Below, in pieces: positions 1 to 8,453 of a stretch of 64,000 nucleotides of DNA. The stretch comes from Pseudolachnospira sp051055405 (GTDB lineage: Bacteria > Bacillota > Clostridia > Lachnospirales > Lachnospiraceae): contig NZ_CP167068.1 in the NCBI RefSeq assembly GCF_051055405.1, positions 1,736,001 through 1,800,000 on the forward strand. The letters run 5' to 3'. A program made the position numbers and the translations under genes. Positions within the stretch are counted from its first letter, which is position 1, and each line of letters starts with the position of its first letter. The notes under the pieces were generated by a model. That model ran no database searches, was not told the origin of the DNA, and saw only the letters and a program-made list of their open reading frames with translations.

Positions 1-279
1 TCCGCAAACAGTGCAGGCCGCCTGAATATTTTCGGAAACCACCGCCGCATAGGGATGGGTCGCGTCCACCACGTGAGAAAAGGCCTCCCGGACCATCAAC
101 GCTTCCATCTCCGCCTGATTGAGACGCCGGGATTCCGTCTGAATGCCGGCGCATTCCGGCAAAAGAGTTTCCCCATATTCCGTCGCCACACAGACATAGG
201 CAGGAATTTCCTCTTGTTCTAAAAGCTCCGCTAGACGCCGGCCTTCGCTGGTTCCCGCGAACAGCAGTACCCGTTTCAT
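1..279 (-). CDS. cbiJ: cobalt-precorrin-6A reductase, C-terminus beyond window
   Basis: Reduces cobalt-precorrin-6A to 6B in cobalamin ring synthesis. I translated the first 93 codons by hand: the N-terminal Rossmann segment has the family motif GTSEGR near residue 10 and the DATHPYA motif about residue 73, both typical of CobK/CbiJ. The gene runs off the left edge, so only the N-terminal third is present. Its ATG overlaps the TGA of the upstream methyltransferase (ATGA), which implies translational coupling and membership in the riboswitch-controlled cobalamin operon. The anaerobic name is used because cbiD and cbiG are in the same operon. Confidence 0.9.
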   Translation of the reverse strand, partial: MKRVLLFAGTSEGRRLAELLEQEEIPAYVCVATEYGETLLPECAGIQTESRRLNQAEMEALMVREAFSHVVDATHPYAAVVSENIQAACTVCG

Positions 280-1004
280 ATCCGGTAACCTCTCGGCGTC
301 ACCATCCGCCCGCCAGCTGCCTTGGTCTGCGAATTTCCGATAAAGACAGTCGTAAACATGTCCACTGGGGTCTCTCTTAACTGCTCCAGGGAAAGAATTT
401 CCTTCTCTTCTCCCTCCCTGCCAATGTTTTTCACGATTCCGCAGACCGTTGTTCCCGGCTGATATTGAAGAATCAAATCACAGGCCCGTCTCAGATAATC
501 GTGCCGTTTCTTGCTGGAAGGATTATAAAGGCAAATCACAAAATCCGCCTCCGCCGCGGCAAGCAGACGCTTCTCAATCTTCTCCCAGGGCGTCAGCAGG
601 TCGCTGAGGCTGATCACTGCAAAGTCATGAATCAACGGAGCGCCCAACACGGAAGCGCCCCCGATAGCCGCGGTCACCCCGGAAATGATCTCCACCGGAA
701 TTTCTGGATACCGGGCTCCGATCTCCAAAATCAAACCGCTCATCCCATAAACGCCGGCGTCTCCGCTGCATATCATGGCCACCGTCTTTCCCTTGGCGGC
801 CTCCGTAAACGCCAATTCGCAGCGTTCCACTTCTTTGGTCATCGGCGTGGTCAAAAATTCCTTCTCAGAAAAATGCTCCCGTACCAAATCGACGTATACC
901 GTATAGCCTACGATGGTATCGCAGGCCCTAAGCGCTTCCGCCGCGCGGATTGTCATCTCCTCATACCGGCCGGGCCCAATCCCGACCACCATTACTTTAG
1001 CCAA
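276..1004 (-). CDS. cbiH: precorrin-3B / cobalt-factor III C17-methyltransferase
   Basis: SAM-dependent methyltransferase that methylates C17 and contracts the corrin ring. The start MVVGIGPG segment, the GYTVYVDLV segment and the GDAGVYGM motif (about residue 80) are typical of CobJ/CbiH in the tetrapyrrole methylase family; about 242 residues is the usual length. I place the start at a TTG at 1004: AGGAGG lies seven bases upstream, and a longer reading would add N-terminal residues foreign to the family. This start overlaps the end of cbiG by 8 bases. The stop overlaps the cbiJ start by 4 bases. Confidence 0.9.
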   Translation of the reverse strand: MAKVMVVGIGPGRYEEMTIRAAEALRACDTIVGYTVYVDLVREHFSEKEFLTTPMTKEVERCELAFTEAAKGKTVAMICSGDAGVYGMSGLILEIGARYPEIPVEIISGVTAAIGGASVLGAPLIHDFAVISLSDLLTPWEKIEKRLLAAAEADFVICLYNPSSKKRHDYLRRACDLILQYQPGTTVCGIVKNIGREGEEKEILSLEQLRETPVDMFTTVFIGNSQTKAAGGRMVTPRGYRI

Positions 1005-2022
1005 AATGAATCCTCCTGTTTTCCTCCGCAATGGCAAGGGTTACCCCATTTGCCGCCTGCTTTTTCACTAATATACGTCCCTTGGACGCTAATACCGCCG
1101 CCCGCTCGCAGACATTGTCCACGCCCGTAATCTTTTTCACAAAAGGAGACGGCGTAAAATCTCCCTTTACCGCGGATAATTCCTCCGCCGTATAAAAGGT
1201 CAGCGGCCATCCCTGCTCTCTGCAATAGGCGATCAGGCCTTCCTCTTCTTTTTTCAAGTCAATGGTAGCCGCGCCTCGGACCGCCTCTTTTGCCAGTTGG
1301 ACTTCCCGCAGCGCCTGCTCAACCGCCTCGGCAATTTCTTCTTTCCGTTTTCCCTTCCGGCATCCCAAGCCGATCACCAGGGAACGGGATAAAAAGACCG
1401 GCTGATCCGCTTTTTGCACCCCCACCGTGATCTGTAACCGAGCCGCCGTTCCGCCGGAAAGTTCCTCCGGCACGACGCCCTCCAGGGGATATGGACAGGA
1501 AAATCCGATTGTCTCTCCGGCAAGCACCGCCGCAGATATCTCTTTGGCATAAGCCATCGAGGGGAGAATCAGGCCATTTTCCTTGGCCCAGACATCCACC
1601 GCGAACTTTCCCTGAACGTCGGTAGCCGTCGTAATCACCGCCTGGCCGCCCAAAACATCCGCCGCCTGCCTGGCCAGCGCGTTTCCGCCCCCCAGATGAC
1701 CCGATAACAGGGAAATCACAAAATTGCCCTTCTCATCTGCTGCGATCACCGCCGGATCTTCCGTCTTCGTCCGGATAAAAGGAGCGATGGTGCGCACCGC
1801 AATCCCGCAGGCCCCGATAAAAATCAAGCCTCCGCCTTCCTTCCACCGAGCCTCGCACCAGGCGGAAAGAGAAGTCTCTATGGGTAAAAAATCCGGAAAC
1901 GCTTCCGACCATTTCTTTAGACACCAGCCCTGAACCACCTGACCTTCTTCTCGAAGGCCAGCGATCAGCCGCTCTGCCAGCTGACCTCCGGAGAGGGTAA
2001 AGCTGATCACCGCACACTGCAT
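997..2022 (-). CDS. cbiG: cobalt-precorrin-5A hydrolase
   Basis: Opens the delta-lactone of cobalt-precorrin-5A and releases acetaldehyde, the step that marks the anaerobic route. The 341-residue protein shows the expected three parts: N-terminal domain (about 1-80), central domain with the GACGIAVRTIAPF segment (about 70-85) and a C-terminal CbiG_C domain beginning about residue 215 at VIGLGCRKGK. AGGAGA lies upstream of the ATG. It sits between cbiF and cbiH in a tightly packed operon. Assignment is firm from these segments and from the neighbours. Confidence 0.93.
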   Translation of the reverse strand: MQCAVISFTLSGGQLAERLIAGLREEGQVVQGWCLKKWSEAFPDFLPIETSLSAWCEARWKEGGGLIFIGACGIAVRTIAPFIRTKTEDPAVIAADEKGNFVISLLSGHLGGGNALARQAADVLGGQAVITTATDVQGKFAVDVWAKENGLILPSMAYAKEISAAVLAGETIGFSCPYPLEGVVPEELSGGTAARLQITVGVQKADQPVFLSRSLVIGLGCRKGKRKEEIAEAVEQALREVQLAKEAVRGAATIDLKKEEEGLIAYCREQGWPLTFYTAEELSAVKGDFTPSPFVKKITGVDNVCERAAVLASKGRILVKKQAANGVTLAIAEENRRIHFG

Positions 2023-2032
2023 GATATCTCTC

Positions 2033-2800
2033 CTATTCCTTTGGGTGACTGGCCTTTCGAAATTCCGTGGTAAAGGCCGGATTATAGAGTTCCGACCGCT
2101 GGTATCCGCTCTGGGCCACCACGTCTCCGATCACCATCAGAGCCGTCTTTGTGATTTGATTTTCTCTAGCAGCTTCCGCCAAGGCTGCCACCGTACAGCG
2201 GACCACCTTTTCGTCCTCCCAGGTAGCCTTATAGACAATAGCCGCCGGAGTATCCGGAGAATAACCGCCAGCAATCAGCTCCTTGCTGAGTTCTTCCAAA
2301 AGCCCCGTGCTGAGAAATACGACCATTGTCGCCCGATGGGCGGCGAAAGATGCGATGCTCTCCCGCTCCGGCACCGGCGTCCGGCCGGCCATCCGGGTGA
2401 TAACGACGCTCTGGGAGATTCCCGGCAGCGTATATTCCATCCCCAGGGCGGCGGCGGCCCCGCAAAAAGAGCTGACACCGGGACAAACCTCATAGGAAAT
2501 CCCCTTCTGCTCCAATAAATCCATCTGTTCCCGGATGGCGCCGTAAAGGCACGGATCTCCCGTATGCAGCCGGACCGTCTTTTTTCCTGCCGCTTCCGCC
2601 TGCTCCATAACGGCAAATACTTCTTCCAGCGTCATGGCAGCGCTATTATAAATTTCACAGCCCGCCTTCGTCTCCTTTAATAACTCTGGATTTACCAACG
2701 AGCCGGCATAGATCACCACATCTGCTTCCTGCAGCTGCTTCTGTCCCCGCACCGTAATCAAATCCGGCGCGCCGGATCCTGCTCCAACAAAAGAGATCAT
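2033..2800 (-). CDS. cbiF: precorrin-4 / cobalt-precorrin-4 C11-methyltransferase
   Basis: SAM-dependent C11 methylation of the corrin precursor. The N-terminus MISFVGAGSGAPDLITVRG and the following DVVIYAGSLVNPELL are the CobM/CbiF signature; the GDPCLYGA motif about residue 100 is the SAM-binding loop of the family. At 255 residues it is full length. Its ATG overlaps the stop of cbiL as ATGA, and its own stop lies 10 bases before the cbiG start, so it is part of the same translationally coupled operon. Confidence 0.94.
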   Translation of the reverse strand: MISFVGAGSGAPDLITVRGQKQLQEADVVIYAGSLVNPELLKETKAGCEIYNSAAMTLEEVFAVMEQAEAAGKKTVRLHTGDPCLYGAIREQMDLLEQKGISYEVCPGVSSFCGAAAALGMEYTLPGISQSVVITRMAGRTPVPERESIASFAAHRATMVVFLSTGLLEELSKELIAGGYSPDTPAAIVYKATWEDEKVVRCTVAALAEAARENQITKTALMVIGDVVAQSGYQRSELYNPAFTTEFRKASHPKE

Positions 2801-3495
2801 TTCCTGCCTCCCTCCGGTTCTTTTACAATAATTAAAGAATAATATCCGGCGTCCTCTGGAATCTCATCGACGCTGGTATAGATTTTTTCATTTTCCATCC
2901 CACAGTTCTCAATCATCGAAACCTCACAGGACAGTTTTTGCAGCTGCGTTTTTACTTCTCCCATCTTTTTGCCCGCTTTCATCAGTACCCTTGTGCCAGG
3001 CAGCTGCAAAGCCGTCTCCACCGGATAGGAGGAAGGGATAACGTGGAGCAAATCTGCCTTTTCCACAAGGCCCATATTCATCCGGGCAGCGACCGCGCAA
3101 AAGGAAGGGATACCGCTGACAATTTCCGTCGGAAATCCGTCGGCTCCCACCAAACGGTGGATATAGAGATAGGTCGAATAAACCGTCGGATCTCCCAGAG
3201 TCAAAAATACCACGTTTTTTCCTGCGGAAAGTTCTTTTTCCAAAAGCTCCGCGCCGAGGCGATGGCTCGCCGCCAATTTTTCCTTGTCCTTTGTCATTGG
3301 CATCTCAATCGCCAATACATTCTTTTCCTGGATTTCCGGATAAGCCTGTCTTACAATCCGATATGCCACGCTCTCTTCTTTTTCCTTGGCTGGAACTGCA
3401 ATTGCATCCGCTTCCCGAATCAGCCGCATCGCCTTTAGCGTCAGCAATTCCGGATCGCCCGGCCCCACGCCTACTCCGTATAATGTTCCGTTCAT
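2797..3495 (-). CDS. cbiL: precorrin-2 / cobalt-factor II C20-methyltransferase
   Basis: SAM-dependent C20 methylation of (cobalt-)factor II. The N-terminal motif GVGVGPGDPELLTLKA and the GDPTVYSTYLYI motif near residue 100 identify CobI/CbiL; 232 residues is the expected length. The ATG overlaps the TGA of cbiD (ATGA), so cbiD, cbiL and cbiF are coupled in series. Within the operon the order cbiD-cbiL-cbiF-cbiG-cbiH-cbiJ follows much of the ring-modification pathway. Confidence 0.93.
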   Translation of the reverse strand: MNGTLYGVGVGPGDPELLTLKAMRLIREADAIAVPAKEKEESVAYRIVRQAYPEIQEKNVLAIEMPMTKDKEKLAASHRLGAELLEKELSAGKNVVFLTLGDPTVYSTYLYIHRLVGADGFPTEIVSGIPSFCAVAARMNMGLVEKADLLHVIPSSYPVETALQLPGTRVLMKAGKKMGEVKTQLQKLSCEVSMIENCGMENEKIYTSVDEIPEDAGYYSLIIVKEPEGGRK

Positions 3496-4649
3496 TCCGT
3501 CTCCCCCTGTTTTTTTAATCGTTGTACCAACCGGTCCGCCGACGGCGACCGCCCCAATTCCCCGCGGCGGCTGGAAAATAAAATCGCCCCGACCATAAGC
3601 CTGTCATAGGCCCGATGCCTTAAATGAAATTCGATTTTTTCCGTCACAGTCTGCATCACCGTTTCCAGTACGCCGGCTTCTTCCAGAAGGTCTAAAGCAT
3701 CCTCTGTGGTGACGCTCTCCATCACACGTTTGAGACAAGAACGATCCGCTCCCGCCAAAGCTCCGTGAGCCGCTAAAAGCTCCAATCTGGCGTCGGCTTC
3801 CCTCGAATGGGTATTCATAATACCGCCGGCTACTTTGATAAATTTTCCAATATGACTGACAAACAAAATCCCCTTTACGCCTAATTCCAGCCCAAGGTCT
3901 ACGGTTTTCCCCACATAATTGCTGCACTTTACCGCTTCCTTTAGGTCTAGCTCCGCGCTTCCTTTGATAAAATCCATCCCATAATTTCCCGGCGCCACCA
4001 ACAGATACTCCGCACCGGATGCCACGCGCATCCGCATCTCCGCTTCGATGCTGGCTACCAGGGCTTCCTCGCTCATGGGCTCTACGATGCCGCTGGTACC
4101 AAGAACGGAGATCCCCCCGACAATTCCCAGCCGGGGATTAAACGTCTTTTCCGCCAGCTTCACACCGTCCGGAATTGAAATCACAACCCGGAGTCCACCG
4201 GTATATTCCTGATCGTTTCGGACCGTGTCCACCGCTTCCTGAATCATCTGCCTTGGAACGCGGTTAATCGCAGCATTCCCCACTCTCTGGTCAAGTCCAG
4301 GCTTTGTCACGCGTCCCACACCCACTCCACCGTCGATTTCGATGCAATTTCTGTCTATTTTCTCCACAGCGGCATACACCATCACGCCATCCGTCACATC
4401 CGGATCATCACCTGCGTATTTTTTAACGCCACAGACAGCGCGATCTCCCTCCCACCGGCTCTCCTCAATTGGAAGATTTAAGCGGATTCCCTTGGGCGTT
4501 AAAATCGAGAGAAACGGCACCGAGCAGCCGGAAAGTAAAAGCCAGGCGGCAGCCCCTGCTGCGGCAGCGGCGCAGGTACCCGTCGTATAGCCAAAGGCCA
4601 TTTTTTTATTATTTTTATAGACGTAATACTCCTCAATACCGGTTTTCAT
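3492..4649 (-). CDS. cbiD: cobalt-precorrin-5B C1-methyltransferase
   Basis: C1 methylation in the anaerobic cobalamin pathway; CbiD is not related to the tetrapyrrole methylases. Motifs seen are FGYTTGTCAAAAA near residue 20 and LLVAPGNYGMDF mid-protein, both typical. I use the ATG at 4649 (385 residues) because it follows a GAAAGGA ribosome binding site and starts just before the conserved FGYTTGTCA; the open frame extends about 39 codons further upstream, into the leader RNA. It is the first gene of the operon, about 105 bases downstream of the cobalamin riboswitch. Its stop overlaps cbiL. Confidence 0.94.
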   Translation of the reverse strand: MKTGIEEYYVYKNNKKMAFGYTTGTCAAAAAGAAAWLLLSGCSVPFLSILTPKGIRLNLPIEESRWEGDRAVCGVKKYAGDDPDVTDGVMVYAAVEKIDRNCIEIDGGVGVGRVTKPGLDQRVGNAAINRVPRQMIQEAVDTVRNDQEYTGGLRVVISIPDGVKLAEKTFNPRLGIVGGISVLGTSGIVEPMSEEALVASIEAEMRMRVASGAEYLLVAPGNYGMDFIKGSAELDLKEAVKCSNYVGKTVDLGLELGVKGILFVSHIGKFIKVAGGIMNTHSREADARLELLAAHGALAGADRSCLKRVMESVTTEDALDLLEEAGVLETVMQTVTEKIEFHLRHRAYDRLMVGAILFSSRRGELGRSPSADRLVQRLKKQGETE

Positions 4650-4696
4650 CGTGTCCTTTCCTAATGTGCGAATAAAATAGCCCGCTTTCTCCACGC

Positions 4697-4724
4697 AAAA
4701 AGAAAGGGGCTGCCTCTTTCTTTT
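4697..4724 (-). terminator. intrinsic terminator of the riboswitch expression platform
   Basis: On the minus strand GAAAGAGG-CAGC-CCCCTTTC (one mismatch) is followed by five T. It lies between the cobalamin aptamer and cbiD, where a regulated terminator is expected. The inference is that B12 binding favours this hairpin and stops transcription before cbiD. Confidence 0.75.
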
Positions 4725-4754
4725 CCAATTCCAGGACCGCGTAGAATGGCAAAA

Positions 4755-4915
4755 GCATCTCGGCACAGGCAGGTCTTCTGACTCAAAGCTCTCCCTCCGC
4801 CGCCTTCCCAGCTAACCGGTGGCTTATAGCGGAAGCACTTTTTACAGCGACGGGCTCGTACAGGAATTTCACCTGTTTCCCTTTTCACAGCCAAGGATGG
4901 CTGCACCTGATGCCG
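4755..4915 (-). promoter_or_regulatory. cobalamin riboswitch aptamer
   Basis: Read on the minus strand the leader has the conserved elements of the class in order: a GGTGAAATTCCTGTACG block (4857-4873), an AAGCCACCGG segment, a GGGAAGGC segment, and GAGTCAGAAGACCTGCC near the 3' end. A closing P1 helix GCATC (at 4909-4913) with GATGC (at 4755-4759) brackets it. The 495-base gene-free stretch 4650-5144 holds this aptamer, its terminator (4697-4724), the operon promoter (4956-4984) and the divergent citC promoter. Confidence 0.92.
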
Positions 4916-4955
4916 CAAAATTTTCTGCCGGTTTCTTTCCGGCGAGTTCGAAAAT

Positions 4956-4984
4956 AGTGTAACATTTTCTCTTTGCGCTGTCAA
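4956..4984 (-). promoter_or_regulatory. sigma-A promoter of cobalamin operon
   Basis: Minus strand TTGACA (4979-4984), 17-base spacer, TACACT (4956-4961), with TG just before the -10. Transcription would begin about 35 bases upstream of the riboswitch aptamer. Confidence 0.7.
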
Positions 4985-5067
4985 TAAAAGTCGGTTTTCT
5001 AGATACTAGATTCATAAAAAACAGGATTTCTACCAAAAAGGACTTTCGGCGAGAGATTACGATTCCC

Positions 5068-5096
5068 TTTACAAGTATTCCATTCCCAGATATAAT
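5068..5096 (+). promoter_or_regulatory. sigma-A promoter of citC
   Basis: TTTACA (5068-5073), 17-base spacer, perfect TATAAT (5091-5096); the ATG of citC is about 48 bases further on, preceded by AGAAAGGA. Confidence 0.7.
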
Positions 5097-5144
5097 AAAA
5101 ATAATCCATTACTTTCATTCCAAATCAGAAAGGAACCGTTCTCC

Positions 5145-6191
5145 ATGAGCGAATATACATTAAGTGAAATCCGTGCGACAAACAAACGGGATACCCGTAA
5201 GATGGACGCGCTTTTAGAAAAAGAAGGCATCCAGAGAGATAAAAATCTGGACTACAGCGTGGGACTTTTCGATGAAGACTACAATCTGGTGGCCACCGGA
5301 TCCTGCTTCAAGAACACGCTGCGCTGTATGGCGGTAGATTCCGGCCATCAAGGTGAGGGACTGCTCAATCAGGTTGTCAGTCACCTGATGGAACACCAAT
5401 ATGAACGAGGAAATATTGAACTTTTTCTCTATACCAAGTGTGATTCCGCTAAATTCTTTAACGATCTGGGATTTTACGAGATTGCCCGTGTGGACGGAAA
5501 AGTGGTTTTTATGGAGAACCGCCGGACAGGATTTCAGGATTATTTAAATGATCTAAAAAAGACGTCGGTTCCTGGTGAAAAGATCGCCGCCGTGGTGATG
5601 AACGCCAATCCCTTTACCCTGGGGCACCAGTACCTTCTGGAAAAAACCGCTTCAGAAAACGACGTCGTTCATGTATTCGTTGTTTCAGAAGATGTTTCCC
5701 TGGTTCCTTTTGACGTGCGCTTCCAATTGGTAAAAGCGGGTTCCGCCCATTTAAAGAATCTGGTATATCACCCTACCGGAAGCTACATCATTTCCAATGC
5801 GACGTTTCCTTCCTATTTTTTGAAGGATGAAGACTTGGTCATCCGCTCTCACGCGAAACTGGATATCAATGTATTTAAAAAGATCGCTGCATCCCTCGGT
5901 GTCAACCGCCGCTATGTGGGTGAAGAGCCTTTTAGTCAGGTAACCGGGATTTATAACCAGGTTATGAAAGAAGAATTGGACGCGTGCGGTGTGGAATGTG
6001 TGATTGTCCCTCGGAAAACCGACGGAACCACCGCCATCAGCGCATCTAAAGTCCGAAAAGCGATTCAGGAAGACCGGCTTTCCGAGATTCAGGATGTAGT
6101 TCCCGCGTCCACCTACGAATTTTTCCTCTCCGAAGAGGCAAAACCCGTCATCCAAGCAATCAAAAACGCAGAGGAAGTTATCCACTATTAA
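5145..6191 (+). CDS. citC: [citrate (pro-3S)-lyase] ligase
   Basis: Acetylates the thiol of the phosphoribosyl-dephospho-CoA arm of citrate lyase, using ATP and acetate, to activate the lyase. The 348-residue protein has an N-terminal GNAT-like domain (about 1-130) and a C-terminal nucleotidyltransferase domain with NPFTLGH (155-161, HxGH-type) and ISASKVR (298-304). This two-domain layout is that of CitC. The usual partners citD, citE, citF, citX and citG are not in this window, so either they lie elsewhere or the enzyme serves another acyl carrier. A LysR gene follows on the same strand, after a hairpin. Confidence 0.9.
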   Translation: MSEYTLSEIRATNKRDTRKMDALLEKEGIQRDKNLDYSVGLFDEDYNLVATGSCFKNTLRCMAVDSGHQGEGLLNQVVSHLMEHQYERGNIELFLYTKCDSAKFFNDLGFYEIARVDGKVVFMENRRTGFQDYLNDLKKTSVPGEKIAAVVMNANPFTLGHQYLLEKTASENDVVHVFVVSEDVSLVPFDVRFQLVKAGSAHLKNLVYHPTGSYIISNATFPSYFLKDEDLVIRSHAKLDINVFKKIAASLGVNRRYVGEEPFSQVTGIYNQVMKEELDACGVECVIVPRKTDGTTAISASKVRKAIQEDRLSEIQDVVPASTYEFFLSEEAKPVIQAIKNAEEVIHY

Positions 6192-6234
6192 TTTTTATCA
6201 AATTTCGTTTATTTTTCTATTTGCAACTTCTCAT

Positions 6235-6276
6235 AAGGAGCCAAAAGCCATCTGTTTCGATGCTTTTTGGCTCCTT
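6235..6276 (+). terminator. hairpin after citC, likely terminator
   Basis: AAGGAGCCAAAAGC ... GCTTTTTGGCTCCTT, with an ATC/GAT extension around the loop, a long nearly perfect stem. No T-run follows it, so termination is probable rather than certain. Confidence 0.55.
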
Positions 6277-6328
6277 CATTGAAAACATAGATATATACGT
6301 TCTCATAAAAAAGACAAGGAGATCTCCG

Positions 6329-7249
6329 ATGAATATCCGATATTTAAAAATCTTTCTAGCCGTCGTTGACAATCAGACCATGAATGCGGCCGCTAAGGCG
6401 TTAAATATCACGCAGCCCAGTATCAGTCAGGCCATCAGCGAGATGGAATATTATTATGGCGTAAAACTATTCGACCGGTTATCCCGCCATCTGTATCTGA
6501 CCCCCACAGGTACGCAGCTCCTGTCCTACGCCCGCTATATTGTCTCTACTTTTAATGAAATGGAAGTATTTTTAAAGAACTCCGCGCAAACTCCGCTTCT
6601 TCGTATCGGAGCCACCGCTGTGTTCAGTTCTCGTTTTCTAAGTGGAATTGTGAAAGAGGTCCAAAAGCAGCACCCTTCTGCCGCCTTGAATATCCAGGGC
6701 AGCAGCACGCCTGTCATTGAAGAAAAGCTGCTAAACAGCGAATTAGATTTAGGTATCGTGGAGGGAAAAATTACACATCCGGATTTAGTCTGCCAACACT
6801 TGGCCACAGATCGGTTGGTTTTTGTCTGCGGGCGTACACATCCTTTTTATGGAAAGCAAATTTCTTTTCAGGATTTAAATGATCAAGCCTTTATCACCTA
6901 TGGAGGCAGTAGTTATCTGAGAAATTTATTTCATCATATCGCGGAAGAAAAGGGTATCCGGTATCAAGAATTTTGGACATGCAGTGGCTCAGAATCAATC
7001 AAAACCGCCGTCATGGATGGCCTCGGCCTCTGTATTACCTCGGCAAGTATGTTTCGGTCAGAACTTGCCTCCGGCGCATTGTATGAGATTCCTGTGGAAG
7101 GGATGAAATTGACCAGAGAATGGATGATCGCCTACCACAAGAATAAATTTTTTCATCCCATGCTGCTGGAATTTGTTCGGATCTGCCAGGAATATATCGG
7201 AAAGCAAATCTTAGAGGAAGCAAATTTGCAGCAGTGCCTGCTGCCGTAA
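6329..7249 (+). CDS. LysR-family transcriptional regulator
   Basis: Standard LysR-type regulator of 306 residues. The N-terminal winged helix-turn-helix (about 1-60) reads MNIRYLKIFLAVVDNQT with the recognition helix in the ITQPSISQAISEME segment; the rest is a periplasmic-binding-protein-like effector domain. The ATG at 6329 follows AAGGAG by six bases; an open frame extends 36 codons upstream into the citC terminator hairpin and is not used. It follows citC and ends at a bidirectional terminator facing the TRAP locus. Its target is unknown; citC is the simplest guess. Confidence 0.9.
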   Translation: MNIRYLKIFLAVVDNQTMNAAAKALNITQPSISQAISEMEYYYGVKLFDRLSRHLYLTPTGTQLLSYARYIVSTFNEMEVFLKNSAQTPLLRIGATAVFSSRFLSGIVKEVQKQHPSAALNIQGSSTPVIEEKLLNSELDLGIVEGKITHPDLVCQHLATDRLVFVCGRTHPFYGKQISFQDLNDQAFITYGGSSYLRNLFHHIAEEKGIRYQEFWTCSGSESIKTAVMDGLGLCITSASMFRSELASGALYEIPVEGMKLTREWMIAYHKNKFFHPMLLEFVRICQEYIGKQILEEANLQQCLLP

Positions 7250-7262
7250 CATTTTTTATCTC

Positions 7263-7313
7263 AAAAAGTACCGCAAAATCATTATTTCAGTGATTTTGCG
7301 GTACTCCTTTTTT
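7263..7313. terminator. bidirectional terminator between LysR gene and TRAP locus
   Basis: Perfect 14-bp arms GTACCGCAAAATCA (7268-7281) and its complement (7291-7304) around a 9-base loop, with a T-run after it on the plus strand and A5 before it, which is a T-run on the minus strand. It serves two convergent genes. Confidence 0.88.
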
Positions 7314-7338
7314 GTTCTAACTTAAATCATCTTATTTC

Positions 7339-8421
7339 TTATTGTACTGCCTGAATCTGGTCTACCATATCCTTCAGCATCGGATATTTGTCCGCAGCCA
7401 GATTTGCTACTGCTTCACGGAGTCCATCGAGTTCCGGATAGATAATCTCTACTCCGGCCTCCTCCCATTTCGTCAGATATTCCTTTTCCTCTTTCAGCAC
7501 CGTCTCGGTCCGCCACTGAGCAGCCTCATTCGCTGCCTCTGTGAGCGCTTGCTGAATTTCCGGATCTAAATCATTAAAGTAATTCCGATCAAAAATGAAT
7601 ACGTCCGCACTATGCTGATGATCCGTATAGATCAGGTAGTCACAGACATCGTAGAATCCATGTCCATAAGACTCGATAATCGAATTTTCCTGTGCCTCTA
7701 CCGTATGCTGCTGAAGAGCGGTAAACGTTTCTGTCAGCGCCAGAGGTGTCGGCGATGCGCCCAGATAGGTCCAGGTATCGATATTTACTTGGTTATTCGG
7801 TACCCGAATTTTCAGACCTTTTAGTTCCTCCAAATTGGAAAAAGGCTTCTGACTGGTCGTAACTTTGGTTCCCCGGTACTGCGGCCCTAAGAGTTTAAAG
7901 CCACCCTGTTCGCCTACCTGGTCACAAATTTCTTGTCCCATCTCTCCCAACATTACCTTTTGGAAATGATCTGCATCCCGAAATACATAGGGAAGCCCAT
8001 CCAAATAAGCAAGATCCGTATAGGCGCTTAAGGTCGCGATTCCTTCGATAACAATCTCATTGATTCCCATGGACAACCCTTCTACAGCATCCCGCCAGTC
8101 GCCAAGAGAACCTCCGGAGTACACTTCTATTTTTACCTTTCCGCCCGTCTTCTCCGCCGCCAAGTCTGCAAATCTCCGGCATACCTGATCTCGAATGTCT
8201 CCGGCCGGATTGGCATTGGCCAGTTTCATTACGATTACATCTCCATCCGTCGGCGCTGACGTCGTTGCCGGCGTACCGGTTTCTTCCTGACTGACAGCCG
8301 CGCCTGTCGTGTCTCCCGCAGGCGGCGCAGCCGTTGTCGTGCTCTCCGTCCCCCCTCCGCAAGCACAAAGAAGAGATGCAGACAATACTGCTACAGACAG
8401 CATAGATACGAATTTCTTCAT
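7339..8421 (-). CDS. dctP: TRAP transporter substrate-binding lipoprotein DctP (copy 1)
   Basis: Extracytoplasmic solute receptor of a TRAP (DctPQM) uptake system for organic anions. A lipoprotein signal peptide ends in the lipobox LLCAC with Cys21, followed by a Thr/Ala/Glu-rich linker to about residue 60. The mature domain carries typical DctP segments such as DVIVMKLANANPAGD, YSGGSLGDWRD and the GLKIRVPNNQVN segment that usually holds the carboxylate-binding Arg. It is the last gene of the unit, 32 bases after dctM. It is a close paralogue of the protein at 10248-11321, with most residues shared across the mature domain. Confidence 0.93.
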   Translation of the reverse strand: MKKFVSMLSVAVLSASLLCACGGGTESTTTAAPPAGDTTGAAVSQEETGTPATTSAPTDGDVIVMKLANANPAGDIRDQVCRRFADLAAEKTGGKVKIEVYSGGSLGDWRDAVEGLSMGINEIVIEGIATLSAYTDLAYLDGLPYVFRDADHFQKVMLGEMGQEICDQVGEQGGFKLLGPQYRGTKVTTSQKPFSNLEELKGLKIRVPNNQVNIDTWTYLGASPTPLALTETFTALQQHTVEAQENSIIESYGHGFYDVCDYLIYTDHQHSADVFIFDRNYFNDLDPEIQQALTEAANEAAQWRTETVLKEEKEYLTKWEEAGVEIIYPELDGLREAVANLAADKYPMLKDMVDQIQAVQ

Positions 8422-8453
8422 AGACTGTTTCCTCCCTTTTACTCTTTATTTAA

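Noticed and set aside
465..1130. 221-codon plus-strand frame over cbiH
   Set aside because: Antisense to a conserved methyltransferase gene, composition unlike a protein.
4661..4984. 107-codon frame upstream of cbiD
   Set aside because: It lies across the cobalamin riboswitch and terminator, which explain the sequence.
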